NCBI GenBank assembly: GCA_001462235.1
Contig: LIUI01000092.1
Coordinates: 1 to 39,248 of the forward strand
Direction: 5' to 3'
Source of the DNA: Fibrobacteria bacterium GUT307
GTDB lineage: Bacteria > Fibrobacterota > Fibrobacteria > Fibrobacterales > Fibrobacteraceae
DNA: 39,248 nt
Under the pieces are notes generated by a model, which was not told where the DNA came from, did not search any database, and saw only the letters and a list, made by a program, of their open reading frames with translations. The first letter of the stretch is position 1, and every line of letters begins with the position of its first letter. Shown piece by piece: positions 25,665 to 34,642 of the stretch. A program made the translations under genes and the position numbers.

Positions 25665-27662
25665 ATGGCTTGTTTTGCAAATAAAATCAAATTTTTGATT
25701 CCAGTCCTTGCCGTATTTGTCTGTTACACGTTTGCAGGCGAAGGCAACATCAATTTCCACGGTCAGCTTGGCGTTCACAAAACGCAGAGTGCAAGAACGC
25801 TGGGGCATGGTGTTTTGGGGTTAGGTTTCTTTTTAGAGGGAACAAACCTAGGTAAGCTGATCGATAAAGCTTGCAAGGAAGGAACTAATGATTGTTCTCC
25901 GCCTTCAGACTTTATAGGCGGGAATGCTTACCCCTTCTTATCGCTTGGTTTGTCTGATTATTTTGATTTTAGCATAAGCATACCTATATATGGAGAATAT
26001 TTTAAAGTATCTGAAGATAATTTAAGCACGCCGGGCTGGGGAGATTTACATATATCTGCCAAAGTACGTGCACCTCTTAACGATGATCTTCCATTTGATT
26101 TAGCTTTGCTTTTAGGTGGTTTTATTGGCATCGGCAGAACAGATTACTATGGCTTTTGGGTTCATGACCCAGCTTTTTTGAACACTAAAGATTTAAGATA
26201 TTCTAACACCTATACCAACACAGGAACAAGGTTAAAGGTTGGGGCTGCTGTCACTTTTGATTTCAAGAAGATGAAGGTAGAAATTCCTCTTATGCTCCAT
26301 TTAAATGGTGCATACAGAATAAGCACTAGTGAAGATTATGCAAATGTATCGAGTTTTTCTGCGGCACTTGAATTAACGCCTTTTCAATACATCTCTATTT
26401 TTACCGAATACTATCAAGATTTTATTGACTTAGAACAAACCAAAGATGTGACAACTTCAACTTTTTCTGCCGGCGTTTCTTTTCATGTAAGCGAGAAGGT
26501 TGACTTGCAACTTGGCTATCAAATGCGAGCAGGCGGTGATGGCCGCGTTAACAATTTATACTTCCCCCGTGAAGGCGGCTTTAATTACAATTCTTCCTTA
26601 ATTCCACAACATACTGGATTTGGTGGCTTGACCGTTAAAATATTTACCATAAAACCAGAAGTGATAGCAGACGAAGAGGAATACCGCAACCCAGATACAG
26701 ACGAAGACAGAGTATGCGACCCTTGGGTAGCAGAAGCAGGCAGGCAGCGTGAATTTGCACGTATATGCAAAGGCATAGATTTGTGCCCGTACGAAGCCGG
26801 AGAAAAAGAAAATAAAGGTTGCCCAATAGTAAAAGAAGCAACAACTGCACCTACCATCTTCTTTACCGCAAGCCCAGATGTTATCCAAAAAGGGCAATCG
26901 GTTACATTGAGTTGGCAAGTGAACAATGCTACGGAAGTAAGCATAGATGGCATAGGCACGGTTCAAGCCAGCGGTTCCAGAAAGGTTAAACCAGAAGAAA
27001 GCACTTCCTATACTTTAACTGCAGAGGGCGAAGGCGGCACGCAAACGTCAACGGTAGAAATTGAGGTAGAGGCAGGCCCGCTTCCCATTATTTTATTCAG
27101 CATAAATCCCACGTCCATACAAACAGGGCAATCTGCCACGCTAAGCTGGCAAGTAACCAATGCAACAGAAGTAAACATAGAAGGCGTAGGAAAGGTTCAA
27201 GTCAAGGGCACTAGGCAGGTTAATCCAACCGAGCACACTGTTTATACTTTAACTGCTGTTGGAGATGGCGGCACGCAAACAGAAACGGTGGAAGTTGATG
27301 TAACTGCACCGCCACCCATTGAAGCGAGAGTAAATTTGCAAGGCGTTACGTTCGGTAGCGGAAATGCAACCTTAACGCCAAATGCCAAAAAAGTTCTTGA
27401 CGGCGTTGCAGAACAACTCTTGGCAAACCCAACTGTTAAAATTGAAATCCAGGGTCACACCGATAATGTAGGTATTCCTAAATCAAATCAGGAACTTTCT
27501 GAGCGCAGAGCAAAATCGGTTATAGGTTACTTGGCTACCAAAGGCGTAAAAATGAGCCGTATGAGCGCAGTTGGCTACGGGCAAGATGTTCCAATAGCAG
27601 ACAACAAAACCAGCGAGGGCCGTGAACTGAACCGCCGTATTGAAATGATAAGGGTGGACTAA
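25665..27662 (+). CDS. OmpA-family protein with barrel, Ig-like repeats and peptidoglycan-binding domain
   Basis: The protein is 665 aa. A signal peptide (ACFANKIKFLIPVLAVFVCYTFAG) leads to an N-terminal barrel-like region to about residue 330. A short TSP3-like segment (NPDTDEDRVCDPWVAE) with paired cysteines follows. Two tandem repeats of about 85 residues have the shape of bacterial Ig/PKD modules (QSVTLSWQVNNATEVSIDGI, QSATLSWQVTNATEVNIEGV). The C-terminus is an OmpA peptidoglycan-binding domain with the family motif IQGHTDNVG, LSERRAKSV and RELNRRIEM. It tethers the outer membrane to the cell wall. The 3' end overlaps the convergent PEGA gene by 4 nt. Confidence 0.9.
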   Translation: MACFANKIKFLIPVLAVFVCYTFAGEGNINFHGQLGVHKTQSARTLGHGVLGLGFFLEGTNLGKLIDKACKEGTNDCSPPSDFIGGNAYPFLSLGLSDYFDFSISIPIYGEYFKVSEDNLSTPGWGDLHISAKVRAPLNDDLPFDLALLLGGFIGIGRTDYYGFWVHDPAFLNTKDLRYSNTYTNTGTRLKVGAAVTFDFKKMKVEIPLMLHLNGAYRISTSEDYANVSSFSAALELTPFQYISIFTEYYQDFIDLEQTKDVTTSTFSAGVSFHVSEKVDLQLGYQMRAGGDGRVNNLYFPREGGFNYNSSLIPQHTGFGGLTVKIFTIKPEVIADEEEYRNPDTDEDRVCDPWVAEAGRQREFARICKGIDLCPYEAGEKENKGCPIVKEATTAPTIFFTASPDVIQKGQSVTLSWQVNNATEVSIDGIGTVQASGSRKVKPEESTSYTLTAEGEGGTQTSTVEIEVEAGPLPIILFSINPTSIQTGQSATLSWQVTNATEVNIEGVGKVQVKGTRQVNPTEHTVYTLTAVGDGGTQTETVEVDVTAPPPIEARVNLQGVTFGSGNATLTPNAKKVLDGVAEQLLANPTVKIEIQGHTDNVGIPKSNQELSERRAKSVIGYLATKGVKMSRMSAVGYGQDVPIADNKTSEGRELNRRIEMIRVD

Positions 27663-28882
27663 AAACTTATAGAAAAGCCAACTCCCGCTAAAAGCAATGA
27701 TAACCCTATTAGCCCACCGCCCACCGCCATCTTGCGGTTGCCGTCTTTAACCGCTTTGTGATTCTCGTTTACTTTTGCTTGGAAATTTTTTCCGCCAAGA
27801 GAAGGAAAGGCATTCAGTTCTTCTTTTATATCCTTTGCTTTTTTATAATCGTTTTGTGCAAATACGCAAAGCACTATACCGGCGGCAAGGGGGCCTAAGC
27901 TCCCACCCATAAGTCCCAAACCGATATTTCTTTTGTTTTGACTTTTTATAAATAAATTTTGCTCGGAAATTTTTTGCGGGTCTGTAATGGGCGTTAATTG
28001 CACAAATTGAATTTGCTTTTCCATTGCATCTATGTTTAAGTTTATCAGAGTATCGTTATAGCCCTCGTGAAATAGCCTCACTTGGGTTTGGCCCGGCAGT
28101 CCACTCAAATTGTAAGGAGTTTTGCCAAAGGCTCTTGAATTCACATCTAAAATCTCTGCGGGAAAAACTTGGGCTTTGTCTGGATTTGTGCGGATTTCTG
28201 TTCTGGCAAATGAACGTTTTAATTCCAGAAAAACTTTTGCCGTGTCTTTTCCAGGTTTTATTGTGGTTTTTGCCGCCCATATATTTTCCCCGGAATGCCA
28301 ATATGCGGATATTTGTGCCGTGGAACTGCTATCTGAAAAACTGCACGGAGACTGGCAAACAGCGTTTCCATTTAGCATAACAACTGCATTTTCTGGATTT
28401 GTCATTACCTCTATAATTGTATTTCTCTCCTTGGCGTATTGAATGTCTATATTTTTTCCGGTTATTCCAGATAACAGTTTTAATATAATCCCGCTTTTTA
28501 TTACCTCGTCCCATGCGAGCGGTACAGTACCTTGGATATCTGTTTGTGGATTGGTGTTGCCGGCAAGCCAGTCTATACGAATTCTTATGCTAACGGAATC
28601 CTTGCCTTCTGCCTTAAAACGCCCTCTGAACAAACCTTGAGCACCTGCTGCCCTTGCTGAGGATACTACGCATTCTATGTTTTCACATTCGGAAAAATAA
28701 TCCATATTGATTTTTTCCGGTTCAAATGCTGCTTCTTTCAAAACTTGCATTATGGAATTTTCCCACAAGGCAGAGATGTTGTTGTCAATATCGGATTCCA
28801 AAGGCAGCATCAAAAGAGGAGCCGAGTTTGCCAAACCAAAAATTAGCGTTATGAATAATATCAGTTTTTTGCTTGTATCCAT
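27659..28882 (-). CDS. PEGA-domain envelope protein
   Basis: The protein is 407 aa. A signal peptide (LILFITLIFGLANSAPLL) precedes a region resembling the start of periplasmic stress or lipoprotein factors, with a CENIEC pair. Two PEGA-like domains follow (IEVMTNPENAVVMLNGNAVC, then TEIRTNPDKAQVFPAEIL). Near the end are two hydrophobic segments (LGPLAAGIVLCVFA and VGGGLIGLSLLLAGVGFSI) that could be membrane helices. PEGA modules bind surface polymers or mediate contacts. It overlaps the upstream lipoprotein gene by 22 nt. The specific role is unknown. Confidence 0.7.
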   Translation of the reverse strand: MDTSKKLILFITLIFGLANSAPLLMLPLESDIDNNISALWENSIMQVLKEAAFEPEKINMDYFSECENIECVVSSARAAGAQGLFRGRFKAEGKDSVSIRIRIDWLAGNTNPQTDIQGTVPLAWDEVIKSGIILKLLSGITGKNIDIQYAKERNTIIEVMTNPENAVVMLNGNAVCQSPCSFSDSSSTAQISAYWHSGENIWAAKTTIKPGKDTAKVFLELKRSFARTEIRTNPDKAQVFPAEILDVNSRAFGKTPYNLSGLPGQTQVRLFHEGYNDTLINLNIDAMEKQIQFVQLTPITDPQKISEQNLFIKSQNKRNIGLGLMGGSLGPLAAGIVLCVFAQNDYKKAKDIKEELNAFPSLGGKNFQAKVNENHKAVKDGNRKMAVGGGLIGLSLLLAGVGFSISF

Positions 28883-29439
28883 CTAGCCTCCGAAAAGAAA
28901 GTGCCATCATCATATTCCGTGATTATTTTTATGCCCCAAAAATACGGCGGGGTTAAGGCAATAAAAGTAGTATTGACTTTATTTTCTTCGTTCCATAGAG
29001 AATTCGTATCTTTTGAAACATAAACATGAGACCAAATTCTTTCCAATTCATCTTCTCCTTGAACCTCATACTTAAATGATGATCGCGATAGCGGCGAATT
29101 TATTGAAAAACTGTCCACCGGAGATAGCAAATTAACTTTAAGAACCGGGAAACTTATACTATCGCTGATGGTAGTATCTCCAAAGGCATCTACCAAAACT
29201 AATTTCACGGAATTCAAACCGTAAACAGCTTTGCCTTTGTCTTGACGAACAATATTACCATTTATAATCCAAAAATAATCACAATCCCAAGGTTCAGGCC
29301 ATGGCTGCAGAGATAAATCCATCGTCTTTTCGTTCTTATGATAAAGTATGAATGCTTGAATTCCTTGGTTCTCTTTGTTATTGAATTTTTCATCGGAACA
29401 GGAAATAATTAGAAGAAGGAATATAAATAATATTTTCAT
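28861..29439 (-). CDS. Predicted lipoprotein, middle gene of a three-gene operon
   Basis: The protein is 192 aa. MKILFIFLLLIISCSDEKFN has a compact signal peptide and an IISC lipobox (cysteine 14). The mature part looks like a single Ig/PKD-type beta domain (WDCDYFWIINGNIVRQDKGK, then VKLVLVDAFGDTTISDS). It overlaps the upstream lipoprotein gene by ATGA (4 nt) and the PEGA gene downstream by 22 nt. It seems related in plan to the next lipoprotein (SCSD start, FGDT motif), so the pair may be an old duplication. Function unknown. Confidence 0.7.
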   Translation of the reverse strand: MKILFIFLLLIISCSDEKFNNKENQGIQAFILYHKNEKTMDLSLQPWPEPWDCDYFWIINGNIVRQDKGKAVYGLNSVKLVLVDAFGDTTISDSISFPVLKVNLLSPVDSFSINSPLSRSSFKYEVQGEDELERIWSHVYVSKDTNSLWNEENKVNTTFIALTPPYFWGIKIITEYDDGTFFSEARWIQAKN

Positions 29440-30026
29440 TCAGTGCTCCTCACTATAGAATCTTTGAAACCGTAGTTATTTGTGGCTATTAGGTGGGCTT
29501 CCCAGCTCTCGGGCAATCGGTGGCCTAGCAGCAAGGAATCTTTTTTCAAAATTATAATCGTGGTATCTCTTTTCATGTTGTTTATTAGCTTAAAGTTGTA
29601 GGTTAGGATGTCGTCTGGGTCTGTGCTTTTACATTTCCACTTGAAAAACGGCGAGCCATAAATGGAATCTAAACTGAGGTTTTTTTCGCAAATAGGCGGG
29701 CTTGAAACTCTTATGAATAAATCGGTGCTGTTTGTATCCCCAAAATGGTCTGTTACATGAAATTTGGCATTGTAAAGCCCGTGATCTTCAAATTTATGCC
29801 TGAGTGAGTCTTTATATCTATATGTAGAATCTCCTATAACCCAAGAATAATACCTTATATTGGTACGTGGGAAGTTCATTTTTGCATGAAAAAACACAGT
29901 GGTATTTACTTGAATTGTATCGGAGCGATTTTGGACTTCAACAGAAACGTGTGGCATAGCTTCGTTATAAAATAAGTCATCGGAGCAGGAGAGCAAGAGT
30001 AAAAAAATAAGAAAAAAGGCAGGCAT
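29436..30026 (-). CDS. Predicted lipoprotein with PKD-like domain
   Basis: The protein is 196 aa and the first gene of the minus-strand operon. MPAFFLIFLLLLSCSDD has an LLSC lipobox. The mature protein has a PKD-like fold (YYSWVIGDSTYRYKDSLRHK, FEDHGLYNAKFHVTDHFGDT). PKD domains often mediate surface or glycan contacts. The gene diverges from the ECF sigma factor gene across about 90 nt. Confidence 0.7.
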   Translation of the reverse strand: MPAFFLIFLLLLSCSDDLFYNEAMPHVSVEVQNRSDTIQVNTTVFFHAKMNFPRTNIRYYSWVIGDSTYRYKDSLRHKFEDHGLYNAKFHVTDHFGDTNSTDLFIRVSSPPICEKNLSLDSIYGSPFFKWKCKSTDPDDILTYNFKLINNMKRDTTIIILKKDSLLLGHRLPESWEAHLIATNNYGFKDSIVRSTE

Positions 30027-30115
30027 TTAGCAAAAAAATAGAAAAAAACGTCAACAATAGTTTGCAAAATTTGGGTAAAGGCGAAAATTGCTCAATAATA
30101 ATGTATAATTAGGGC

Positions 30116-30574
30116 ATGAATATATCTAAACTTTGGGAAGAAAATGCGGAATACGTGCTGAAAATTTGCATGCGTTATGTAGGCAATGCGGCGGCAGAAG
30201 ATATTCGCCAGGAAGTTTTTTTGAAGATAATCAAGAGCAAAAAGTCTTTCAATAAGCAGTCTGATGTGAAAACCTGGCTTTATTCAATAGCATTTCGCTG
30301 TTGCATAGATTATTACAGGGAAGTAAGAAAAGAGCGGCAGATTATGGAAGAGATGTTTCAAAATCAAGAGCTTTTTTTAAGCGACAGCCAAAACCCTGTT
30401 TGGAAGGTAAACGATATTTCCGAAATGCCTTGCCCGTTTTCGCAATTATTCGTAGAGCTTTACTACGGAGAGGATTGGAGCATGAGGGAAATTTCCACCG
30501 TTTTTGGGTTTAACCTAACTCAAGTCAAGAAAAAAATAAAGATAGGTGTGAAACATTTGCAGGGTATTATATAG
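30116..30574 (+). CDS. ECF-type RNA polymerase sigma factor
   Basis: The protein is 152 aa with the two-domain plan of sigma-70 family ECF factors. Region 2 includes CMRYVGNAAAEDIRQEVFLK and WLYSIAFRCCIDYYRE. Region 4 is a helix-turn-helix (FVELYYGEDWSMREISTVFG, NLTQVKKKIKIG). There is no membrane anti-sigma gene next to it. A TGTATAAT -10-like sequence lies 7-8 nt before the ATG. It is divergent from the PKD lipoprotein operon, a possible target. It overlaps the convergent DUF4416 gene by 8 nt. Confidence 0.85.
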   Translation: MNISKLWEENAEYVLKICMRYVGNAAAEDIRQEVFLKIIKSKKSFNKQSDVKTWLYSIAFRCCIDYYREVRKERQIMEEMFQNQELFLSDSQNPVWKVNDISEMPCPFSQLFVELYYGEDWSMREISTVFGFNLTQVKKKIKIGVKHLQGII

Positions 30575-31109
30575 GCTTCCTCATGCTATACGGATGCCCC
30601 GTTGCAATGTGATATGCAAGGCGTTCCCTAGCCTTTTCTAAAAATTTTATATACGCCTCGCTTTTGTAGTCCGGGTATGTCCAGTCAAAAGGGTGAAAAT
30701 GCCCGTTTTCAAAATAAAGGGTCACTTCTGCAAAGATGCCCTGCCCAAGATAAATTCTGTGCCGCTGGTCTTTGGTTGTTGCCAAAAAAAACTGCCCAAG
30801 GGTCATGTAGCCAGGGTCTAAATTAACCGCTCTGTTCCAGATTTTTTCCATCTCGTTGGTTTCCAGTTTTATGGCGGCAATGTTTTCTCGCTCAATTCTA
30901 TTTTCAAAGGATAAAAAAGAACGGAGAGGATTTTTGCCGAGTTCGTCCATATAATAATTTGTGTGAGCAAAAGGCACGGGCTGCATTTCCAAATCCACCG
31001 CCCCAAAACGCTCCGTGAGTTTTTGCCTAGCCTCTGCTGCAAGCTCCCCATTCGCAGCAAGAATGCCAACAATAAGCCTTACAGGTAAAGGAGTTTTGGG
31101 GATGCCCAT
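30567..31109 (-). CDS. DUF4416 family protein
   Basis: The protein is 180 aa. Segments typical of the family are visible: FAHTNYYMDELG, VNLDPGYMTLGQFFLATTKD, QRHRIYLGQGIFAEVTLYFE and FDWTYPDYKSEAYI. It is soluble, and its function is not established. It stands alone on this strand, convergent with the sigma factor and divergent from mce. Confidence 0.85.
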   Translation of the reverse strand: MGIPKTPLPVRLIVGILAANGELAAEARQKLTERFGAVDLEMQPVPFAHTNYYMDELGKNPLRSFLSFENRIERENIAAIKLETNEMEKIWNRAVNLDPGYMTLGQFFLATTKDQRHRIYLGQGIFAEVTLYFENGHFHPFDWTYPDYKSEAYIKFLEKARERLAYHIATGHPYSMRKPI

Positions 31110-31160
31110 CTTGCAAATCTAGTAATTTTTGGCTAAATCCACCAAAAACTGAAAAAATCC

Positions 31161-31189
31161 TTGACTTGATGCTGGAAATTTTCTATATT
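31161..31189 (+). promoter_or_regulatory. Sigma-70-like promoter TTGACT-17-TATATT of the mce/mmd operon
   Basis: This is the best -35/-10 pair in the window: TTGACT, a 17-nt spacer, and TATATT within TTTTCTATATT. The predicted start lies about 20 nt before the mce GTG, with an AAAGAGGTG binding site between. It is the anchor for reading TTTTCTATATT as a -10 region. Confidence 0.75.
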
Positions 31190-31216
31190 TAGCAGAGTTC
31201 GTTAAAGAGGTGCAAA

Positions 31217-31624
31217 GTGATTAAGAAAATAGATCATATAGCTATAGCGGTTCCATCTATAGAAGAGGCTCGCGGCTATTATGAAAACGTGCTGGGCTTA
31301 AAACTAGACCACATTGAAGAGGTTGCGGAGCAAAAGGTTAAAACCGCTTTTTTTGATGTTGGCGGTGTTTGGATTGAACTCTTGGAACCCACCACCCCAG
31401 ACTCTACGGTGGCAAAATTTTTAGAAAATAACAAAGGAAAGGGCGGTTTGCACCACATTGCCTACGAAAGCGACAATGTTGCCCAAGAATTAACAGCCGC
31501 CGAGTCTAAGGGTGTAGCTCTTTTAGACAAAACACCTCGCAAAGGCGCAGGCAATATGAATATCGGCTTTTTGCACCCAAAATCCACAGGCGGAGCGTTA
31601 ACGGAGTTTTGCTCCCCAGCATAG
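31217..31624 (+). CDS. mce: Methylmalonyl-CoA epimerase
   Basis: The protein is 135 aa from a GTG, of normal size. It is a vicinal-oxygen-chelate fold with family motifs KKIDHIAIAVPSIEEA, GVWIELLEP, GGLHHIAYE and GALTEFC. The metal-binding residues (H7, the HH of LHHIAY, and E of LTEF) are kept. It interconverts (R)- and (S)-methylmalonyl-CoA, linking the mutase to the decarboxylase that follows. It overlaps the track start of mmdA; the real mmdA ATG is 8 nt downstream of its stop. Confidence 0.93.
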   Translation: MIKKIDHIAIAVPSIEEARGYYENVLGLKLDHIEEVAEQKVKTAFFDVGGVWIELLEPTTPDSTVAKFLENNKGKGGLHHIAYESDNVAQELTAAESKGVALLDKTPRKGAGNMNIGFLHPKSTGGALTEFCSPA

Positions 31625-31632
31625 AGGTTAAA

Positions 31633-33192
31633 ATGCCAATTCGCCCTGAATTATTAGAAGAACTTGATAAACGCCGCAAAGAAGCCAAACTAGGCGGTGG
31701 TGCAGATAAAATCGCAAAACGCCACGAAAAAGGGCAACTTTCCGCACGGGAAAGAGTAGAAGCCCTATTTGACAAAAACTCCTTTCAAGAAGCCGGTTTG
31801 CATGTTGACCAAGCAAAACCATCCGGCAAAAGGCTCCCCGGAGATGGCGTTATCACTGGAGTTGGCAATGTAGATGGCCGCCCTGTTGGGGTGTTTAGCC
31901 AAGATTTTACGGTTAGCGGCGGTTCCCTTTCTCAAATGCACGCTCAAAAAATCAGCGACCTTCAGGAGCAGGCTTGCGAACTAGGCCTTCCCATTGTTGG
32001 CATAAACGATTCCGGCGGTGCAAGAATTCAAGAAGGAATATGGGGGCTAAGCGGCTACGGTCATGTATTTTACCGCAATGTTCAAGCATCCGGCCTTGTT
32101 CCTCAAATTTCCATAATAGCCGGGCCTTGCGCAGGTGGCGGTGCATATAGCCCAGCTTTAACCGATTTTTTAATTCAAACTCGCAAAAACGCAGAAATGT
32201 ATATATGTGGTCCAAGCGTTATTAAAGCAGCTACAGGCCAAGAAGCCCCGGTAGAGCAATTTGGCACAGCAGAAGCCCACGCAAGCATAAGCGGAAACAT
32301 CCACTTTATCGCAGAAGACGACAAAGACGCCATATCAATCACCAAAAGATTGCTCAGCTTTTTGCCGTTAAACAATATGCTAAACCCGCCGCACATTTTG
32401 CCAGATACCATAGCAGAAACCAAAAACGAAAGCCTTAACCAGCTTGTGCCAGAAGATTCCAAAGCGGGCTTTGATGTTCACAAGGTAATAGAAGCTATTA
32501 CAGATAAAGGCGGGTGGCTGGAAGTCCAGAGAGATTTTGCAAAAAATATAGTTGTGGGTTTTGCCCGCATAGAAGGCATGGTTGCCGGCATAATCGCAAA
32601 TCAACCCGCAGTTAAGGCAGGTTGCCTAGATATAGACAGTTCAGACAAAGGCGCGAGATTTATCCGTTTTTGCAATGCTTTTAATATTCCCGTTGTGAAT
32701 TTAGTTGATGTTCCCGGTTTTATGCCCGGCCTTGCTCAAGAAAGAGGCGGCATAATAAGGCACGGCGCAAAAATGCTCTTTGCCTACGCTGCGGCAACCG
32801 TTCCAAAAATAACCCTTATAATGCGTAAAGCTTATGGTGGTTCTTACCTTGCAATGTGTTCCAAAGATATGGGTGCAGATTTTGTTTACGCTTGGCCCTG
32901 CGCAGAAATTGCGGTGATGGGTGCAGAGGGTGCAATTTCCGTTGTGTATAAAAAAGAGATAGATGCTGCAAAAACCGAAGGCGGCGAAGCCGCCGCAAAA
33001 GCAAAAAAAGCAGAACTCATTGAAAAATATCGCGATAAATTTGCAAGCCCTTGGCAAGCAGCAGAAACCAATATGATAACAGATGTAATAGAGCCGTCAG
33101 AAAGCAGATACCGCATTGCCTTGGCTTTGCGTTTTTCGCTAACCAAACGCTCTACACGCCCACCTAAAAAACATGGATTGATACCGCTATGA
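31633..33192 (+). CDS. mmdA: Methylmalonyl-CoA decarboxylase alpha subunit (carboxyltransferase)
   Basis: The protein is 519 aa from ATG 31633 (AGAGGTTAAA before it). The track start at 31609 only adds residues from the mce end. It is an acyl-CoA carboxyltransferase: GQLSARERVEALFD, GGSLSQMHAQKI, NDSGGARIQEG, then GPCAGGGAYSPAL in the first half and NVVGFARIEG-like, GYSSDKGAR-like and KAYGGSYLAM in the second. It moves the carboxyl group of methylmalonyl-CoA to biotin on MmdC. PccB has the same fold, but the neighbouring OadB/OadG-type subunits identify the decarboxylase. Confidence 0.9.
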   Translation: MPIRPELLEELDKRRKEAKLGGGADKIAKRHEKGQLSARERVEALFDKNSFQEAGLHVDQAKPSGKRLPGDGVITGVGNVDGRPVGVFSQDFTVSGGSLSQMHAQKISDLQEQACELGLPIVGINDSGGARIQEGIWGLSGYGHVFYRNVQASGLVPQISIIAGPCAGGGAYSPALTDFLIQTRKNAEMYICGPSVIKAATGQEAPVEQFGTAEAHASISGNIHFIAEDDKDAISITKRLLSFLPLNNMLNPPHILPDTIAETKNESLNQLVPEDSKAGFDVHKVIEAITDKGGWLEVQRDFAKNIVVGFARIEGMVAGIIANQPAVKAGCLDIDSSDKGARFIRFCNAFNIPVVNLVDVPGFMPGLAQERGGIIRHGAKMLFAYAAATVPKITLIMRKAYGGSYLAMCSKDMGADFVYAWPCAEIAVMGAEGAISVVYKKEIDAAKTEGGEAAAKAKKAELIEKYRDKFASPWQAAETNMITDVIEPSESRYRIALALRFSLTKRSTRPPKKHGLIPL

Positions 33193-33932
33193 TAGATTCA
33201 ACGCAAAATTCCGAAGAAGCACCTCCAATTCAGGAAGCACCTGCACCTTATGTTGTACCAGTACCACCGGCAGTACCGGCGGTTAAACAGGTTGGGCTTT
33301 CTCCGGTTTTGGATGTAAAAGACAAAAACGGCAAGCTAGTTGGGCATTACCAATGGGCTACCCATAAAGACGGTAAAGTGGACTCGCTGGTTGTGGTAAA
33401 GGTTGTTAAAGACCACGAAGGTAACGAGCAGGTTCTATACAAAACCTATTCCGAAAGTGCAATAGCCAAAAAGGTTATTGAAGAAGCTGCGGTAAATTCA
33501 GGAGTTAACGAAAACCTTTCTACCGTTAAACTCGGAGAAACATACAAAACCAAAGACGGCACAGTCTCTAAGTATGAAATTAACGATTTGCTCACATTTC
33601 AAGGCACCGGCTTTGTGCTTGTGCTTTGCGTTTTAGCCGGTTTGTGGGCTTTAATCTCTTTTGTTAGCTATGTTGTAAAAATCCTTGGTCTCGCAAAAGT
33701 AGAGGCACCAAAATCCGCTCCTGCTCCTGCCCAAGCAGCCGCTTCGCCTGCCGGGGCAAAAACAATTCATCCCGGTTTAAGCGATGAGCAATTTGTAGCA
33801 GTTATCAGCGCGGCAGCGGCTCACGCCCTTGGCGGGAAGCCCGTTAACGTTGTAAAATTCAGACCCCTTAACACAATGGACTGGACTTGGGCTATTCAAG
33901 GCAGAGTTTCGCTCCACACACACAAGGTTTAA
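33189..33932 (+). CDS. mmdD: Decarboxylase gamma/delta (OadG/MmdD-like) subunit, unusually long
   Basis: The protein is 247 aa and overlaps mmdA by ATGA. One membrane helix lies in the middle (FVLVLCVLAGLWALISFVSYVV, about 142-163). After it come a Pro/Ala linker and HPGLSDEQFVAVISAAAAHA with a WAIQGRVSL-type end, as in OadG/MmdD. The subunit assembles the carboxyltransferase with the membrane pump. The ~135 residues before the helix are an extra region (proline-rich start, then VLDVKDKNGKLVGHYQWATH) that would be periplasmic and is not usual in this family, which is often near 100 aa. Confidence 0.75.
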   Translation: MIDSTQNSEEAPPIQEAPAPYVVPVPPAVPAVKQVGLSPVLDVKDKNGKLVGHYQWATHKDGKVDSLVVVKVVKDHEGNEQVLYKTYSESAIAKKVIEEAAVNSGVNENLSTVKLGETYKTKDGTVSKYEINDLLTFQGTGFVLVLCVLAGLWALISFVSYVVKILGLAKVEAPKSAPAPAQAAASPAGAKTIHPGLSDEQFVAVISAAAAHALGGKPVNVVKFRPLNTMDWTWAIQGRVSLHTHKV

Positions 33933-33947
33933 CCAAAAGGAATAGTT

Positions 33948-34331
33948 ATGAAAACACTCCGCATCACTTTAGAAGGCAAAACTTACGATGTTGCCGTAGA
34001 AGTTCTTGGCGAAAACGCCGCACCCGCACCTGTTTCCATTGCACCCGTTGCATCTGCTCCGGCACCTGCACCTGCTTCTGCACCGGTTGCACCTGCACCT
34101 GCTCCCGCCTCCGCTGGGGCCGGATCTGTGTTAAGCCCAATGGCCGGCCAGGTTATGAAAATAAAGGTAGCCGTAGGCACCGCTGTTAGCGCAAACCAAG
34201 AGGTTGTGGTTTTGGAAGCCATGAAAATGGAAACTCCAATATTTGCACCCGCAGCGGGTACTGTTCAGGCAATAAGCGTGAAAGAAGGCGATGCCGTTGC
34301 AGAAGGCCAGGTTTTACTAACAATAAGCTAA
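33948..34331 (+). CDS. mmdC: Biotin carboxyl carrier subunit of the decarboxylase
   Basis: The protein is 127 aa. An N-terminal strand (KTLRITLEGKTYDVAVEVLG), a long Ala/Pro linker and a C-terminal biotinyl domain are present. The biotin site is LEAMKME with lysine 93. It carries the carboxyl group from MmdA to MmdB. It starts 15 nt after mmdD with a good AAAAGGAATAG-type site. The linker is repetitive at the DNA level and may vary in length. Confidence 0.92.
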   Translation: MKTLRITLEGKTYDVAVEVLGENAAPAPVSIAPVASAPAPAPASAPVAPAPAPASAGAGSVLSPMAGQVMKIKVAVGTAVSANQEVVVLEAMKMETPIFAPAAGTVQAISVKEGDAVAEGQVLLTIS

Positions 34332-34343
34332 GGATGAGGTTTT

Positions 34344-34622
34344 ATGGCTTCTGCTTTTGAAGATAACGGGCTTGACAACTATACAATCACCATACATTTA
34401 ATTTCTGGTGAAAAGATAAGGTTTTATTTCAAAGCCGATGTTGTGAAAGCAAAAGAAGAGTATGTTCGCTTGTGCAGAAAAATGGAATCTGAAAATAAGT
34501 TCATATACATAATGAAGTATGGCAAACTTATGTTTATTCCAACGGCACATATTGAACTTGTTATTTTAGATAATCCTAGCAAAATAGATGCTTCGGCGCA
34601 AAGTAGAATTGAAAACGGATAA
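34344..34622 (+). CDS. 92-aa hypothetical protein inside the decarboxylase operon
   Basis: A small soluble protein 12 nt after mmdC and 20 nt before mmdB, preceded by AGGATGAGG. The sequence (DNYTITIHLISGEKIRFYFK, LCRKMESENKFIYIMKYGKL, MFIPTAHIELVIL) reads as mixed alpha/beta with no membrane helix or metal motif. Its place between carrier and pump genes argues for a role with this complex, for instance assembly or regulation. No family is recognised. Confidence 0.7.
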   Translation: MASAFEDNGLDNYTITIHLISGEKIRFYFKADVVKAKEEYVRLCRKMESENKFIYIMKYGKLMFIPTAHIELVILDNPSKIDASAQSRIENG

Positions 34623-34642
34623 AATTTGGAAAAGAGGACAAA

